DNA of 64,000 nt from NCBI RefSeq assembly GCF_002836255.1, contig NZ_PJAU01000059.1, forward strand, positions 124,001-188,000. Reading direction: 5' to 3'. This DNA comes from Colwellia sp. 75C3. Its GTDB lineage: Bacteria > Pseudomonadota > Gammaproteobacteria > Enterobacterales > Alteromonadaceae. Positions 1 through 9,948 of the stretch are shown here, piece after piece. Under the pieces are notes generated by a model that worked only from the letters and a program-made list of their open reading frames with translations, was not told the origin of the DNA and did no database searches. Positions within the stretch are counted from its first letter, which is position 1; each line of letters opens with the position of its first letter. The position numbers and the translations under genes are program-made.

Positions 1-462
1 TATCGAGATTTTCATCTTCTCAATAAAAGGTTCTCTCATTGGTTGTAAAGCGTCACTACCACCAACCATGGCAAGCATGCCACCAAAGGACGAGTTTTCA
101 ATAACAGACACTAAACTGTCAAAAGCTGGAGAAAGATCTACTTTATCAATAATGGGAGTTAAATTAAGGGTACTGGCTTTTCCTGAACTATCAGAAAGAA
201 AACGGTCGATATTATCTTCAGTAAAAAACTGCTCCATCATTAATTGACGAATAGCGACTTTAAACTCTTCAAAACGGGCAGGAATAACGCCTGAACCATA
301 AAGTAATGGCACTTTTTCAAATAACATATGGATAGCCAGCCAGTTAGTGACCGCACCAGATAAAGCAAATAACCCTAAAGTAAAAAGAATATGCTGCTCG
401 CTAACATAGCCCCCTATTGTGCAAGCTAATGCAATGAGGTTGGTGATTAGGCTTTTGTTCAC
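1..462 (-). CDS. DUF445 family membrane protein (3' part outside window)
   Basis: The reading frame runs off the left edge, so only the first 154 codons are seen. It starts with GTG at 462, preceded by a GGGAG ribosome site. The N-terminus has two hydrophobic stretches (about residues 4-19 and 25-45). The segment GAVTNWLAIHMLFEKVPL, followed by a GxGVIPAR motif, is what I recognise as DUF445. The family is membrane-associated and its molecular role is not established. It is divergent from the cyclophilin gene starting at 559, so the roughly 95 bp between them should hold both promoters. Confidence 0.75.
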   Translation of the reverse strand, partial: MNKSLITNLIALACTIGGYVSEQHILFTLGLFALSGAVTNWLAIHMLFEKVPLLYGSGVIPARFEEFKVAIRQLMMEQFFTEDNIDRFLSDSSGKASTLNLTPIIDKVDLSPAFDSLVSVIENSSFGGMLAMVGGSDALQPMREPFIEKMKISI

Positions 463-558
463 GGAATACTCCCAGATAGAATGATATAAATAATAGAAAT
501 TTTAAAGGCGGCTATGATAGCATTTAATTTACTTACCTTATAAATAGATAACTCAGCG

Positions 559-1431
559 ATGAAAGCTTCTTTGAAAAGTATCCTAACGTTAACTACGTTA
601 TTTTTTATTAGCGCCTGTGGTGCGGATAACTCAGCAGACTCTGCTTGGCGTAAGTTAGCGCTAAACAATACGGTATTATTAACCCTACCTCATGGCAAAG
701 TGGTTATTGAGCTAGCGCCGCAATTTTCTCCAAAAAGTGTTGCGCAATTTAGTGACTTAACAAAGAAGGGTTTTTACGACAGCACTAAATTCTACCGTGT
801 TATCGACGGTTTTGTTGCGCAAGCGGGGCCAAAAGATGACAGTAAGAAAGACAAATCAGTACCATTATTAGCAATGGAGTCTGAATGGAACACAGATAGT
901 AAATGGAGCTATACTCCGGTACAGCAGCAGGACTTATTTGCACAGCAAACCGGGTTTAAAGACGGTTTTGCGATTGCTTATCAAGCCAGTAATAACGAAA
1001 ACTCAAGTAAAGCATGGTTAACGCATTGTCCAGGCACGATAGCAATGGCGAGAAATAATGAAGCAGACACGGCCTCAAGCCACTTTTATTTTGTTATTGG
1101 CCAAGCACCACGTTATTTAGACCGAATTATGACCATCTTTGGCCGCGTGGTTTACGGTATGCAACATGTGCAAGCAATACAACGTACTGAAGTTGTAGAA
1201 GGAGATTACGCTGTTGATCATCGTGATTTTACTAAAATTGTTAGTATGGAATTAATGAGTGATGTAGTAAAAGCTGAGCAAATTCACATTGAAGTTGAGA
1301 ATACGGAGTCGACGATGTTTGCGGAGCGCCTAGTAAAACGTCGCGCACGTGAAAGTGATTTTTTCTACAAAAAGCCACCACCTGTGCTCGATGTTTGTCA
1401 GATCCCTATTAGAAGTCGACGAGTGAAATAG
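559..1431 (+). CDS. cyclophilin-type peptidyl-prolyl isomerase, lipoprotein
   Basis: A 290-residue protein with a lipoprotein signal: a basic start, a hydrophobic stretch and a lipobox ISAC around residue 20, so it is probably a lipid-anchored periplasmic protein. After the anchor comes a cyclophilin domain: VVIELAPQFSPKSVAQF, then FYRVIDGFVAQAG, and later GTIAMARNNEADTASSHFYF, which carries the conserved substrate-pocket residues. The family catalyses cis-trans isomerisation of proline peptide bonds and helps outer-membrane proteins fold. A basic C-terminal tail of about 60 residues is not part of the core fold. It stands alone and is transcribed away from the DUF445 gene. Confidence 0.88.
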   Translation: MKASLKSILTLTTLFFISACGADNSADSAWRKLALNNTVLLTLPHGKVVIELAPQFSPKSVAQFSDLTKKGFYDSTKFYRVIDGFVAQAGPKDDSKKDKSVPLLAMESEWNTDSKWSYTPVQQQDLFAQQTGFKDGFAIAYQASNNENSSKAWLTHCPGTIAMARNNEADTASSHFYFVIGQAPRYLDRIMTIFGRVVYGMQHVQAIQRTEVVEGDYAVDHRDFTKIVSMELMSDVVKAEQIHIEVENTESTMFAERLVKRRARESDFFYKKPPPVLDVCQIPIRSRRVK

Positions 1432-1592
1432 AACAAGTAGTAAACAATATGTAATAACAAAGAGGTGTTGTGTATAGCTATTATGACTTTGTAATTCAAC
1501 ATAATTACACGTAGCCAGTTGTTGATGGCATGTTGATATAGGTTGCTAAGAATACAATAATTTATAATTAATCGCTAAAGGGAGTCGATATT

Positions 1593-3092
1593 TTGCCGCT
1601 TTTCTCGATAAATTTTGTTAAAAAACAGGCTGTTCAAGTAGCAGCAAAAAACTACGCGTTAATTACTACTATTACTATATTGAGCACCTCAGTATTAAGT
1701 AATTTCGCTTGGGCTGATATTCAGCCGCGTAGTGCTAGTCTCAATTATTCACAAAAATCGCTATCAAATGCGGGTAATCCTGCGGCAGCAGCATTAATTG
1801 TCGCTCGAAAAGATCCTCATGTGATGACGGGTGGGTCAATTGAAATTGGAGCCGGCATTGAATACGGTGACTTAGATGAACTATTCGCCAAAATTGACGA
1901 ATTATCAGTATTGTTTAATCCACCAAGTGACGGCAGTGAGGTTGAATTACCACCTACGCCAACAAACCCTATCAGAAATTATACTTGGGATGATCTCTTT
2001 GCCGAGTACCCAGAGTTAGCAGACCGCCTTGATATTATTAAAGAAAAAGCAGTGACAACCACAGGTTTGTTAGCTTTAATCGCAGCTGAAGGTTATGGTA
2101 AAGCAGAAGCAACCAGTGAAGCGAGTTTTGTTCTGAATGAAGATTTGTTCGGCGGCACTTTATTATTCGGTATGGCGTACAAAGGTAATTCAAAAGCCGT
2201 GGGTCTTTTTGAGGAAATTAACCTTGATTCAGGCTACGCAAAAGAACAATTAAAAACTATTCCTGATTTTAACGAAAATGATCCGATACAAGAGATCGAC
2301 CTATCTGGCGGCATGACCCTATTTTATGACCCTGCGAATAAAAAAATTAAATTGTCTGTCGAAAATGACAGTTTGTTACTGGTCAAAGCAACCAAAATAG
2401 CGCAGTTTTCCTTATCTTACAGTCGCAATATAATAAAAAGTGATGCTGGAGATTTATATTGGGGCATAAAACCTACCTTTTATCGGGTTGGTTTAACCAA
2501 TGTTGGTACTCGTATTGGTGAAGTTTCTGATACCGAAGCTTTGTTTGACGATATAAAAAATACTGATTTTATTTATCAAAATGGTTTTGATGTAGATTTA
2601 GGACTTGTTTGGGCGGCAGATCATTATCAGTTGGGTGTTTCCGTCAATAATACATTTGAGCACACATATAAATTTCCTGACTTTGATAAAGGAACATTTA
2701 CTTCAGTAAGAATACTCAATCAACTTAATCAACATAGTGCTTATACTATGGAGCGTCAGTTGAAGTTAGAGGCAGGTATTTTTACTGACCAACGTCATTG
2801 GAGTTTAAACGTCGAGTTAGACGCTAATCCTGTTGAAGATTCTATGCGTGACGATTATCAATGGTTCACCTTAACAGCTGGATATGCGGCCGATAGTTGG
2901 TGGTTGCCAAGTGCACGTATTGGCCTTAGTCGAAATTTAGCGGGTTCACAACTTGGCTATATCAATGCAGGGGTGACTGTGATGAGGTTCATCAATATTG
3001 ATGTGGCAACTACTATAGATACTGTCACGTTAGATGGTGATGAGATGCGACGCGGTATAAACCTTCGCCTAGGCGTACAATTTGATTACTAA
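1593..3092 (+). CDS. TraF-like outer-membrane protein (TraF_2 type)
   Basis: A 499-residue exported protein. The start is TTG at 1593, chosen because AAAGGGAG lies eight bases upstream. A signal peptide ends near ...SNFAWA (about residue 42). The mature part begins with a motif typical of chromosomal 'conjugal transfer TraF' proteins, in which NAGNPAAAALIVAR is the clearest segment. The rest is rich in alternating beta strands and ends in an aromatic residue (QFDY), as outer-membrane barrels do. Despite the family name there are no conjugation genes nearby, so a role in DNA transfer is unlikely. The function is unknown; the family assignment is from memory of the N-terminal motif. Confidence 0.6.
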   Translation: MPLFSINFVKKQAVQVAAKNYALITTITILSTSVLSNFAWADIQPRSASLNYSQKSLSNAGNPAAAALIVARKDPHVMTGGSIEIGAGIEYGDLDELFAKIDELSVLFNPPSDGSEVELPPTPTNPIRNYTWDDLFAEYPELADRLDIIKEKAVTTTGLLALIAAEGYGKAEATSEASFVLNEDLFGGTLLFGMAYKGNSKAVGLFEEINLDSGYAKEQLKTIPDFNENDPIQEIDLSGGMTLFYDPANKKIKLSVENDSLLLVKATKIAQFSLSYSRNIIKSDAGDLYWGIKPTFYRVGLTNVGTRIGEVSDTEALFDDIKNTDFIYQNGFDVDLGLVWAADHYQLGVSVNNTFEHTYKFPDFDKGTFTSVRILNQLNQHSAYTMERQLKLEAGIFTDQRHWSLNVELDANPVEDSMRDDYQWFTLTAGYAADSWWLPSARIGLSRNLAGSQLGYINAGVTVMRFINIDVATTIDTVTLDGDEMRRGINLRLGVQFDY

Positions 3093-3223
3093 CTTCAACT
3101 GCTAACTTTGATCGTTAAATTAAATTGAAAGTATGCGATTTAAAACCTTAGTCAGCCATCAAACTTCCTGTCAGGTTGGAGCTGAACGAACAATAAAATA
3201 ATTTATCATCATTAAGGAACACC

Positions 3224-3694
3224 TTGAAAAGTAATCTTATAACTAGTGCTGGATATAAAAAACTACAGGAAGAGCTTAACTATCTATGGCGAGATAAAAG
3301 ACCAAAAATCACTGCTATTGTAAGCTGGGCTGCTAGCTTAGGCGATAGATCTGAAAATGGCGATTATACCTTTAATAAACGAGTATTAAGAGAAATTGAC
3401 CGAAGAGTGAGGTACTTAAGAAAACGCTTAGAAGATCTTAAAGTGATTGATTATTCTCCTCAGCAAGATGGCAAAGTATTTTTTGGCGCCACGGTCGAAA
3501 TTGAAAACGAAGCGGGTGAAATCATTAGTTTTAAGATTGTAGGTCCTGATGAGATTTATAATACCAAAGATTTTATTTCAATAGACTCGCCTATGGCCCG
3601 AGCGATGATAAAAAAAGAAGTCGACGATGAGTTTTTTGTCCAAACCCCAACGGGAAATAAAGAATGGTTTATAAACAAAATTGATTATGTGTAG
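3224..3694 (+). CDS. greB: transcription elongation factor GreB
   Basis: A 156-residue protein matching GreB in length and order: an N-terminal coiled coil (residues 1-75) whose tip carries the acidic residues in GDRSENGDYTF, then a C-terminal FKBP-like domain. The strongly basic stretch RRVRYLRKRLEDLK separates GreB from GreA. It binds the secondary channel of RNA polymerase and stimulates cleavage of backtracked RNA. The start is TTG at 3224 behind AAGGA. The GreB assignment sits well with tex, another transcription accessory gene, about 1.5 kb downstream, although the genes are not one operon. Confidence 0.93.
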   Translation: MKSNLITSAGYKKLQEELNYLWRDKRPKITAIVSWAASLGDRSENGDYTFNKRVLREIDRRVRYLRKRLEDLKVIDYSPQQDGKVFFGATVEIENEAGEIISFKIVGPDEIYNTKDFISIDSPMARAMIKKEVDDEFFVQTPTGNKEWFINKIDYV

Positions 3695-3845
3695 TAACTA
3701 ATCCAGTTAATTTTATTAATCCCCCAATTGCTCCATATCGACGTAAGAAATATGATTATTTAGCCGCAGATAAGTAACACATTGGTATAACTAATGATCA
3801 CCTACCATACTGTAAAATAGTTTACTCATATTGTTAGGCGCATGA

Positions 3846-5132
3846 ATGAAGGCATTGGTTGTAGAACCCTCAAAAATGTATCAATTATTGTTGAATGAAT
3901 TTCTTAATGGTTTCTCCATCAGCCATGAAGTAGTTACCACAGGTGAAGCAGCATTAATTGAGTTAGCAAAAGAACCAGTAGATTTTATTATTATTGCGAT
4001 GAATCTATCAGATACGCTAGCAACAACACTCGCGAGTCAAATTAAATCCCAGAAAAATTTAGCTAACACCGTCATTGTTATCATGACAGGCGAGCAAGAT
4101 CCGTCGAAACTATTACAAATGAAAACGGCAGATATAAACCATGTTTGTCAACGACATGAGTTAAACCAGCTAAAAGACATTTTAACTAAGTTAACCCAAG
4201 GTGACCTGACTATTAGCAAGGTTTCGGGACATATATTATACCTTGAAGACCATCTAACACTTGCCAATATGACGATGGATATTCTTACACAAATGGGTTT
4301 AACGTTTGAGCACAGCAGCTCTGCTGAGCAGGGATTAGTTTTGTTTGAAGAAAATTGTTACGACTTAGTTTTATTAGATATTATTTTAGCCGGAAAAAAA
4401 GACGGTATTGAAATGATAAAGGAGATTAGAGCTCGAGATGATGATAAAAAATTAATCCCTATTTTGGCTATGTCAGCTACCTCCAAAGCCAGTGAACGCA
4501 TTAATGTGTTAAAAGTAGGCTCTAATGATTTTATTACTAAACCCGTTTTGCAAGCTGAGTTGGCTGTTCGAGCTAAAAACCTCATTGTTGCCAGGCAATT
4601 ACACTTAAAAATAATCAGTCAGCAACAAGCATTAGAAAAGCTTGCCATGACAGATCAGTTAACGGGTTTATATAACCGTTATTTTCTTAATTCTTTTATT
4701 GAGAAAGCGTTAAGTTTAGCTAAACGGCATAAGTATCCATTAAGTATTCTCATGATCGATCTCGATAAATTTAAATACATTAATGATACTTTCGGTCATG
4801 AACAAGGTGATGAAGTATTGGTCAGTATTTCAAAGGTATTACAACAGAATTGTCGTTTGGAAGACATTGCGGTGCGTTTAGGTGGTGATGAATTTTTAGT
4901 GGTGCTGCCGCATTGTCCCCAAGCACAAGCTATAAGTAAAGCTGATGAAATTTGTAGTAAAATACATGCTATAGAAACGAGTCGAGTTGGAGTGGTAGTG
5001 GCGGCAAGCTTTGGTGTGAGTTCAACAGAGCAGGGCAGTTTTAACTATAAATCTTTATTTGATTTAGCCGATCAAGCCGCTTATCAATCAAAAGCTGAAG
5101 GTGGAAATACAGTGCATTGCATTGAACCATAA
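3846..5132 (+). CDS. two-receiver response regulator with GGDEF diguanylate cyclase output
   Basis: A 428-residue cytoplasmic protein: receiver 1 (about 1-120), receiver 2 (about 128-245) and a GGDEF domain (about 265-425). Receiver 2 keeps the phosphoacceptor Asp178 in YDLVLLDIIL and the lysine in FITKPV. Receiver 1 is degenerate: Ala51 sits where the phosphoacceptor Asp should be and the lysine position reads QRHEL. The cyclase keeps an intact GGDEF at 346-350 with an RLED inhibitory-site motif five residues before it, so it should make c-di-GMP and be feedback-inhibited. No partner kinase is adjacent. The layout resembles PleD. Confidence 0.9.
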   Translation: MKALVVEPSKMYQLLLNEFLNGFSISHEVVTTGEAALIELAKEPVDFIIIAMNLSDTLATTLASQIKSQKNLANTVIVIMTGEQDPSKLLQMKTADINHVCQRHELNQLKDILTKLTQGDLTISKVSGHILYLEDHLTLANMTMDILTQMGLTFEHSSSAEQGLVLFEENCYDLVLLDIILAGKKDGIEMIKEIRARDDDKKLIPILAMSATSKASERINVLKVGSNDFITKPVLQAELAVRAKNLIVARQLHLKIISQQQALEKLAMTDQLTGLYNRYFLNSFIEKALSLAKRHKYPLSILMIDLDKFKYINDTFGHEQGDEVLVSISKVLQQNCRLEDIAVRLGGDEFLVVLPHCPQAQAISKADEICSKIHAIETSRVGVVVAASFGVSSTEQGSFNYKSLFDLADQAAYQSKAEGGNTVHCIEP

Positions 5133-5229
5133 TAAAGTTCTCGTATTGAATTTTGCAGTATAATTCTCGTCAGAACAGTTTTCTGTTATTATGCTAACCA
5201 ACATATTATCCTGCTGGAATTGCCTTTCA

Positions 5230-7629
5230 ATGTTAACTATTGCCGAGCAAATAGCTCAAGAACTCAATGTTAACGCGGTACAAATAAATGCCGCTATTAC
5301 TTTACTTGATGATGGTGCCACTGTGCCATTTATTGCCCGCTACCGTAAAGAAGCCACTCAAGGTTTAGATGATAATCATCTCCGCCATTTAGCGCAGCGC
5401 TTAAGCTATTTACGCGAGTTAGAAGATCGTCGACAAGTTATCTTAGTGAGCATTAAGCAACAAGATAAGCTTACTGTCGAACTCGAGAAATTAATCACTC
5501 AAGCAGATAACAAAACTCGCTTAGAAGATTTATATTTACCCTATAAGCCAAAGCGTCGTACTAAAGGCAAAATCGCCAGTGAAGCGGGTATAGCACCTTT
5601 AGCGAATAAGCTCTTTAATAACTGGCAACTCTCTCCAACAACCGAGGCTAAATATTTTATCAATGAAGCTGCTGGTTTTTCTGATGTGAACGCCGTGTTG
5701 GAAGGTGCCTGTTATATTTTAGCGGAACGTTTTAGTGAAGATGCCAGTTTACTCGCTAAATTACGTGCACATTTATTAAAACAAGCGCATTTAACCAGTA
5801 AGCTTGTTAAAGGACAAGAGAAAGCAGGAGCAAAATTCCGTGATTATTTTGAGCACAGCGAAAAGCTAAAGTCAGTACCGTCTCATCGCATGCTTGCCAT
5901 GTTACGCGGCAGGAATGAAGGTTTCTTAAAACTTAATATTGACGTTGACCCAGGGCAAGAGATCGCTACTTTTAATAGTGCCGAGCGAATTATCATTGAG
6001 CACTTAACGTTACGTTGCCTATCTACCGGAAATAAACAACCGGCTGCAGAGTTTTTAACTAAACTTGTGCAGTTAACTTGGAAAGCCAAACTCAATGTTA
6101 GTTTAAGCAATGAACTTGTTACTAGTTTACGTGAGCAAGCTGAAACACAAGCAATAGACGTGTTTTCAAATAACCTTGCAGATCTATTAATGGCAGCACC
6201 TGCGGGCGTAAAAGTGACTTTAGGTTTAGATCCCGGTTTAAGAACGGGTTGTAAAATTGCCATTGTTGATGGCACAGGCAAGTTATTACATACCGCTACC
6301 ATCTTCCCACACGTTCCGCAAAATCATTGGGATAAATCGATACGAACTTTGGTCAATATTTGTCGTCAGCATAAAGTTGAATTAGTGGCTATTGGTAATG
6401 GTACCGGTTCTCGTGAAAGTGATAAGTTAATTGCAGAAGTAATCCAGTTTTTCAAAGCAGAAGAAAGTAAAATACAGCTTACTAAGATGATTGTCAGTGA
6501 AGCTGGCGCATCTGTTTATTCTGCTTCTGAATTTGCCGCTAACGAATTTCCTGATTTAGATGTGTCAATTCGTGGCGCAGTTTCTATCGCTCGACGTCTA
6601 CAAGATCCCTTAGCAGAATTAGTAAAAATTGATCCAAAAGCCATAGGCGTTGGCCAATATCAGCACGATGTAAGTCAAAGCCAACTGAGTAAAACCCTTG
6701 ATGATGTTGTTGAAGATTGTGTAAATGCGGTTGGAGTAGACTTAAACAGTGCTTCAGCGGCGTTATTAACACGTGTTTCAGGGTTAAATAAAACCATGGC
6801 TAGCAATATTGTTGCTTATCGAGATAGCGAAGGTCGCTTTACCAACAGAAAACAGTTGAAAAAAGTAGCACGTTTAGGGCCTAAAGCTTTTGAGCAATCT
6901 GCTGGCTTCTTACGTATCACCGATGGTGACAATCCGTTAGATCAATCAGCACTTCATCCTGAAAGTTACCCAGTGGTTGAAAAAATCCTTAACCTACTAG
7001 CGCTTGATGTTAACAAAATACTTAATAATGATGAGCAATTAAAATCACTCGATATTGATCAGCTAACCAATAATGAGTTTGGTGAAGTTACCATCAAAGA
7101 TATTATCAAAGAATTAGCTAAGCCGAATCGTGATCCTAGACCAGCGTTTAAAACCGCTAGTTTTGCCGAAGGTGTTACTACCATGGCAGATTTAACGTTA
7201 GGCATGATACTCGAAGGTGTTGTCTCTAATGTGGCTAACTTCGGTGCTTTTGTTGATATTGGTGTGCATCAAGATGGTTTAGTACACATTTCATCAATAA
7301 CCGATAAGTTTGTTAGTGATCCGCGTGAAATTGTTAAGGCTGGCGATATTGTTAAGGTGAAGGTATTAGAAGTTGATGCGTCTCGTAAGCGAATCAGTTT
7401 GACTATGCGTCTGGATGAACAAGCAACGGAGCAAACTAAAAAGCCTACACAAGCTCAAGGTGCGAGTAATCCGAGTAGTAAAGCGAAGAATCACGCAAGT
7501 AATAAAAGTCATCAAGGAAAATCGTCTGCACAGCAAAACAATTCGCAGGGTAGATCGCAAGGTAAGAAAGTAGATAATGCCGTAATGGGTAACGCTTTCG
7601 CCGATGCTTTTGCTAAGTTGAAGAAATAA
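5230..7629 (+). CDS. tex: transcription accessory protein Tex (S1 RNA-binding)
   Basis: A large Tex protein of 799 residues from the ATG at 5230. That start is preferred over an in-frame ATG 39 bases upstream because it matches the family N-terminus (IAEQIAQEL, later [15 protein letters not shown]) and has a GGA upstream. The order is Tex N-terminal helices, a YqgF/RuvC-like nuclease fold ([17 protein letters not shown]), helix-hairpin-helix repeats ([15 protein letters not shown]) and a C-terminal S1 domain ([20 protein letters not shown]). The last 70 or so residues are a low-complexity, basic Gln/Ser/Asn tail. Tex binds nucleic acid and affects transcription and stress tolerance; its exact activity is not settled. 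Confidence 0.95.
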   Translation: MLTIAEQIAQELNVNAVQINAAITLLDDGATVPFIARYRKEATQGLDDNHLRHLAQRLSYLRELEDRRQVILVSIKQQDKLTVELEKLITQADNKTRLEDLYLPYKPKRRTKGKIASEAGIAPLANKLFNNWQLSPTTEAKYFINEAAGFSDVNAVLEGACYILAERFSEDASLLAKLRAHLLKQAHLTSKLVKGQEKAGAKFRDYFEHSEKLKSVPSHRMLAMLRGRNEGFLKLNIDVDPGQEIATFNSAERIIIEHLTLRCLSTGNKQPAAEFLTKLVQLTWKAKLNVSLSNELVTSLREQAETQAIDVFSNNLADLLMAAPAGVKVTLGLDPGLRTGCKIAIVDGTGKLLHTATIFPHVPQNHWDKSIRTLVNICRQHKVELVAIGNGTGSRESDKLIAEVIQFFKAEESKIQLTKMIVSEAGASVYSASEFAANEFPDLDVSIRGAVSIARRLQDPLAELVKIDPKAIGVGQYQHDVSQSQLSKTLDDVVEDCVNAVGVDLNSASAALLTRVSGLNKTMASNIVAYRDSEGRFTNRKQLKKVARLGPKAFEQSAGFLRITDGDNPLDQSALHPESYPVVEKILNLLALDVNKILNNDEQLKSLDIDQLTNNEFGEVTIKDIIKELAKPNRDPRPAFKTASFAEGVTTMADLTLGMILEGVVSNVANFGAFVDIGVHQDGLVHISSITDKFVSDPREIVKAGDIVKVKVLEVDASRKRISLTMRLDEQATEQTKKPTQAQGASNPSSKAKNHASNKSHQGKSSAQQNNSQGRSQGKKVDNAVMGNAFADAFAKLKK

Positions 7630-7664
7630 AATAAGACTATTTTAAATTTATTGTCGAAATAGTG

Positions 7665-7693
7665 TTGACTATCGTAATGAGAATGATTATCAT
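7665..7693 (+). promoter_or_regulatory. Fur-box promoter with no protein gene downstream
   Basis: A -35 element TTGACT (7665-7670) and a -10 element TATCAT (7688-7693) are 17 bases apart. The interval 7678-7692 reads TGAGAATGATTATCA, one mismatch from the Fur 7-1-7 inverted repeat, and it overlaps the -10. This is the arrangement of a Fur-repressed promoter firing rightward from about 7700. The next rightward gene-like signal is a terminator at 8108-8148; no ORF with a ribosome site lies between. Confidence 0.65.
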
Positions 7694-7738
7694 TTGTTTC
7701 GTTGCTTAGGCAGTGAATGCTCTCTCACTAAATAGGTA

Positions 7739-8002
7739 ATACCAATTCAATTAAGTTTGTTCTCACTCAGCGAGAATTAAAAGTTTTATAGGCAAGGCAT
7801 TGTTTGAAGATAATGGTTATTCCCTTATCAAAATCAATAACGCAGTAAATAAAACTTTTAAACTCGCCCTAGGGAGCTTGCTTGGAAAACAATAACTGCA
7901 CAAATTTGTTTGATTTAGAATGACTAAGCCAGCACAAATTTTATTTGCTCTAGTTCTCCAAGCATAGCTCTGAGTTGGGAAGAAACATATTTGATTTGGT
8001 AT
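7739..8002. repeat. MITE-like inverted-repeat element, copy 1
   Basis: The ends are imperfect inverted repeats beginning ATACCAATTCAATTAAG and closing TTTGATTTGGTAT. The interior contains TAGGCAAGGCATTG, then AAAATCAATAACGCAG and GCTCTGAGTTGGGAAGAA. The same order recurs at 18765-19078 and 31399-31663. It encodes no credible protein. It lies inside the putative Fur-controlled transcript. Confidence 0.8.
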
Positions 8003-8107
8003 ATGCAAAGCACGGAACTTAGTGGTTATGCTCCAGGACACATAACCACTAAGTACCACTTTGGGATTCTTTGGAGTTCGATTCGACTTTAAAATTTTTG
8101 ATGGTTT

Positions 8108-8148
8108 AACCAGTAACACTTTTGATGAAAAATGTTACTGGTTTTTTT
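8108..8148 (+). terminator. intrinsic terminator, rightward
   Basis: The stem AACCAGTAACA pairs with TGTTACTGGTT and is followed by seven T. The T-run is on the + strand only, so it does not serve the leftward chemoreceptor gene beside it. It must end a rightward transcript, either readthrough from tex or the putative Fur-controlled RNA. Confidence 0.75.
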
Positions 8149-8182
8149 ATGGCTAAAATTTACTGTTATTCATTTTTTAGTC

Positions 8183-9817
8183 TTAGATTTTAAAGCGACC
8201 CACTACTTCAGACATACCATGACTACTTACCTTTAATTGCTGGCTTGTCTCACTCAATTGTCTAGTGGTTGCCAGCGATTCATCGGTCATGCCAGCTAGG
8301 TCATTAATACTGCCATTAACTTCATTAGCTGCTTGGCTTTGTTGTTCGGTAGCACGTGCAATTTGCGTATTCATATCTGAGATAACTTCCATTAAACGGT
8401 CAATTTCAGAAAGAGAATCATCCGCTTTAGCTGTCTGTTCTACCGTTTTCAGTGATATATCCTGACTAACTTTCACTGCAGAAACCGCGTCTTGTGCGCC
8501 TGATTGCAGCTTTTGTATCATTTTTTGAATTTCGTTGGTACTTTGCTCTGTTCGGTTAGCCAATGTCCTAACTTCATCAGCAACCACGGCAAAACCACGT
8601 CCTTGTTCGCCTGCACGTGCCGCTTCTATTGCGGCGTTTAGCGCTAGTAAATTGGTTTGCTCAGCAATGCCTCTAATAACATCCAATACTGAGCCGATAT
8701 TATCGCTCTCTGACGCTAAGCTAGAAATTACTTGGCTAACATCATCAATATTGCTCGATAGCGATTGCATTTGAGTAATGGTATGAGAGATTATTTCTTT
8801 GCCATCAGAGGTGTTAGTTCTTGCATCATTTGCTGCTTGTTCAGCAGAGCTAGCATTGTCACTCACTTCCCTGATTTGTGACGTCATTTGTTCCATCGCG
8901 GTAGCTACTTGCGCAGTAATATCATTTTGGCTTTGAATGAGGGTTTGTACAGTATCACTAGCCCCAGATACCGCCTCTGCATGGTCTAAAACTTGTGCGG
9001 TGTTATCGGCGACATCTTGTAGTGATTGACGCATTTTTGCAGTAAAGTCATTAAAATATTTAGATAAGCGAGAAATCTCATCTTGACCGCTATCATCTAA
9101 GGAATTAGTCAAATCACCTTCGCCTTGCGCTATATCTTTCATTAACTCAGCGGCAGAACGTGTCGGTAATAAAATACTCTTACCAATAACATAACTTAGC
9201 GCAATGATGACCAAGGCGATCACTAGGCTGTCAAAAATAACCCTATTACGCTGCGAGGCAAAAGTAGCTTCAATATCATCAAGGTAAGCCCCTGAGCCTA
9301 CAATCCACTGCCAAGGGGGAAAACCTTTAACAAAGCCAATTTTGTCAACAGGATCATCAAAACCAGGTTTAGCCCATTTGTAATAAACGAAACCTTCACC
9401 TTTAGTTTTGGCAACATTAACCATATCAACAAATAAGGCCTTACCATCAGGATCTTTAACACCGGCTACATTTTTTCCGTTAAGTTGTGGTTTTACCGGG
9501 TGCATGACCATATTGGGAGTAAAATCATTGACCCAAAAATAGTTATTTGTGTCGTAACGCATACTGGCAAGAATACTCAGTGCTTGTTCTTTTGCTTTAT
9601 CTTCACTGATTTCACCAGCTTGATGTAAAGCATAGTGGTGTTCAACAATGCCGTAAGCACTATCAATTAATTCTTTGGTGGTATGTTTTTTTTGCTTCAT
9701 CATTGATTTGTATTCTTCAGACAAGCTCATGACATCGAGTGCAGAAAGACCAATAATGATTAATAACACCAGCATGGATAATCGTTGCTGTATGGTAAAC
9801 TTCCGTAAAAAACCCAT
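8183..9817 (-). CDS. methyl-accepting chemotaxis protein with single Cache domain
   Basis: A 544-residue transmembrane receptor. I place the start at the ATG at 9817, seven bases after GAGAG, rather than at an in-frame TTG 15 bases upstream that overlaps this ribosome site. Order: TM1 (about 13-32); a periplasmic single-Cache type 2 domain (about 35-185, with [17 protein letters not shown] and [19 protein letters not shown] signature parts); TM2 (about 193-213); HAMP; and a signalling domain whose tip (about 383-405) reads [20 protein letters not shown]. Family members sense small organic ligands and control CheA. No che genes are nearby; the ligand is unknown. Confidence 0.93.
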   Translation of the reverse strand: MGFLRKFTIQQRLSMLVLLIIIGLSALDVMSLSEEYKSMMKQKKHTTKELIDSAYGIVEHHYALHQAGEISEDKAKEQALSILASMRYDTNNYFWVNDFTPNMVMHPVKPQLNGKNVAGVKDPDGKALFVDMVNVAKTKGEGFVYYKWAKPGFDDPVDKIGFVKGFPPWQWIVGSGAYLDDIEATFASQRNRVIFDSLVIALVIIALSYVIGKSILLPTRSAAELMKDIAQGEGDLTNSLDDSGQDEISRLSKYFNDFTAKMRQSLQDVADNTAQVLDHAEAVSGASDTVQTLIQSQNDITAQVATAMEQMTSQIREVSDNASSAEQAANDARTNTSDGKEIISHTITQMQSLSSNIDDVSQVISSLASESDNIGSVLDVIRGIAEQTNLLALNAAIEAARAGEQGRGFAVVADEVRTLANRTEQSTNEIQKMIQKLQSGAQDAVSAVKVSQDISLKTVEQTAKADDSLSEIDRLMEVISDMNTQIARATEQQSQAANEVNGSINDLAGMTDESLATTRQLSETSQQLKVSSHGMSEVVGRFKI

Positions 9818-9948
9818 AAAATAATCTCTCAAATGACTAAGCTGTATTTGTTAGTTTAGTTCAATTTTTGCTATAACCACTAACAAGCTAAATAAAAAAT
9901 CAGTTAGAAAGTCGTAATGAATTATGACTTTATAGGAAGTACTCCTCA

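Larger units (their letters stand above)
7700..8148 (+). ncRNA. candidate Fur-regulated non-coding transcript, interrupted by a repeat element
   Basis: This 553-base gap between tex and the chemoreceptor holds a Fur-type promoter, an inverted-repeat element (7739-8002), a perfect 14-bp hairpin (8017-8030 with 8041-8054) and an intrinsic terminator. If transcribed from the Fur promoter it would give an RNA of about 450 bases, or about 185 without the inserted repeat. The best ORF after the repeat (ATG at 8003, 29 codons) has no ribosome site. AAAGCACG at 8007-8014 also occurs in the E. coli RyhB core as I remember it, but eight bases are weak evidence. This is inference from arrangement only. 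Confidence 0.3.

Noticed and set aside
1593..3092. TraF-like gene as evidence of a conjugative element
   Set aside because: No other transfer, relaxase or integrase genes nearby; chromosomal members of this family are common in marine gammaproteobacteria.
5191..5229. Upstream ATG as the start of tex
   Set aside because: No ribosome site and 13 residues unlike the Tex family N-terminus; the ATG at 5230 fits better.
5883..6302. Leftward ORF of 139 codons inside tex
   Set aside because: Shadow frame within a well-supported housekeeping gene, no start signals.
8060..8092. tRNA-like T-loop string GTTCGATTC near the long hairpin
   Set aside because: Flanking bases do not form the five-pair T-stem, and no acceptor or anticodon arm of tRNA geometry can be drawn.
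7817..8119. Leftward ORF of 100 codons in the tex-chemoreceptor gap
   Set aside because: It lies largely inside the inverted-repeat element. A related ORF fragment appears in copy 3 (31411-31620) because the DNA is repeated; no ribosome site and no protein family likeness.
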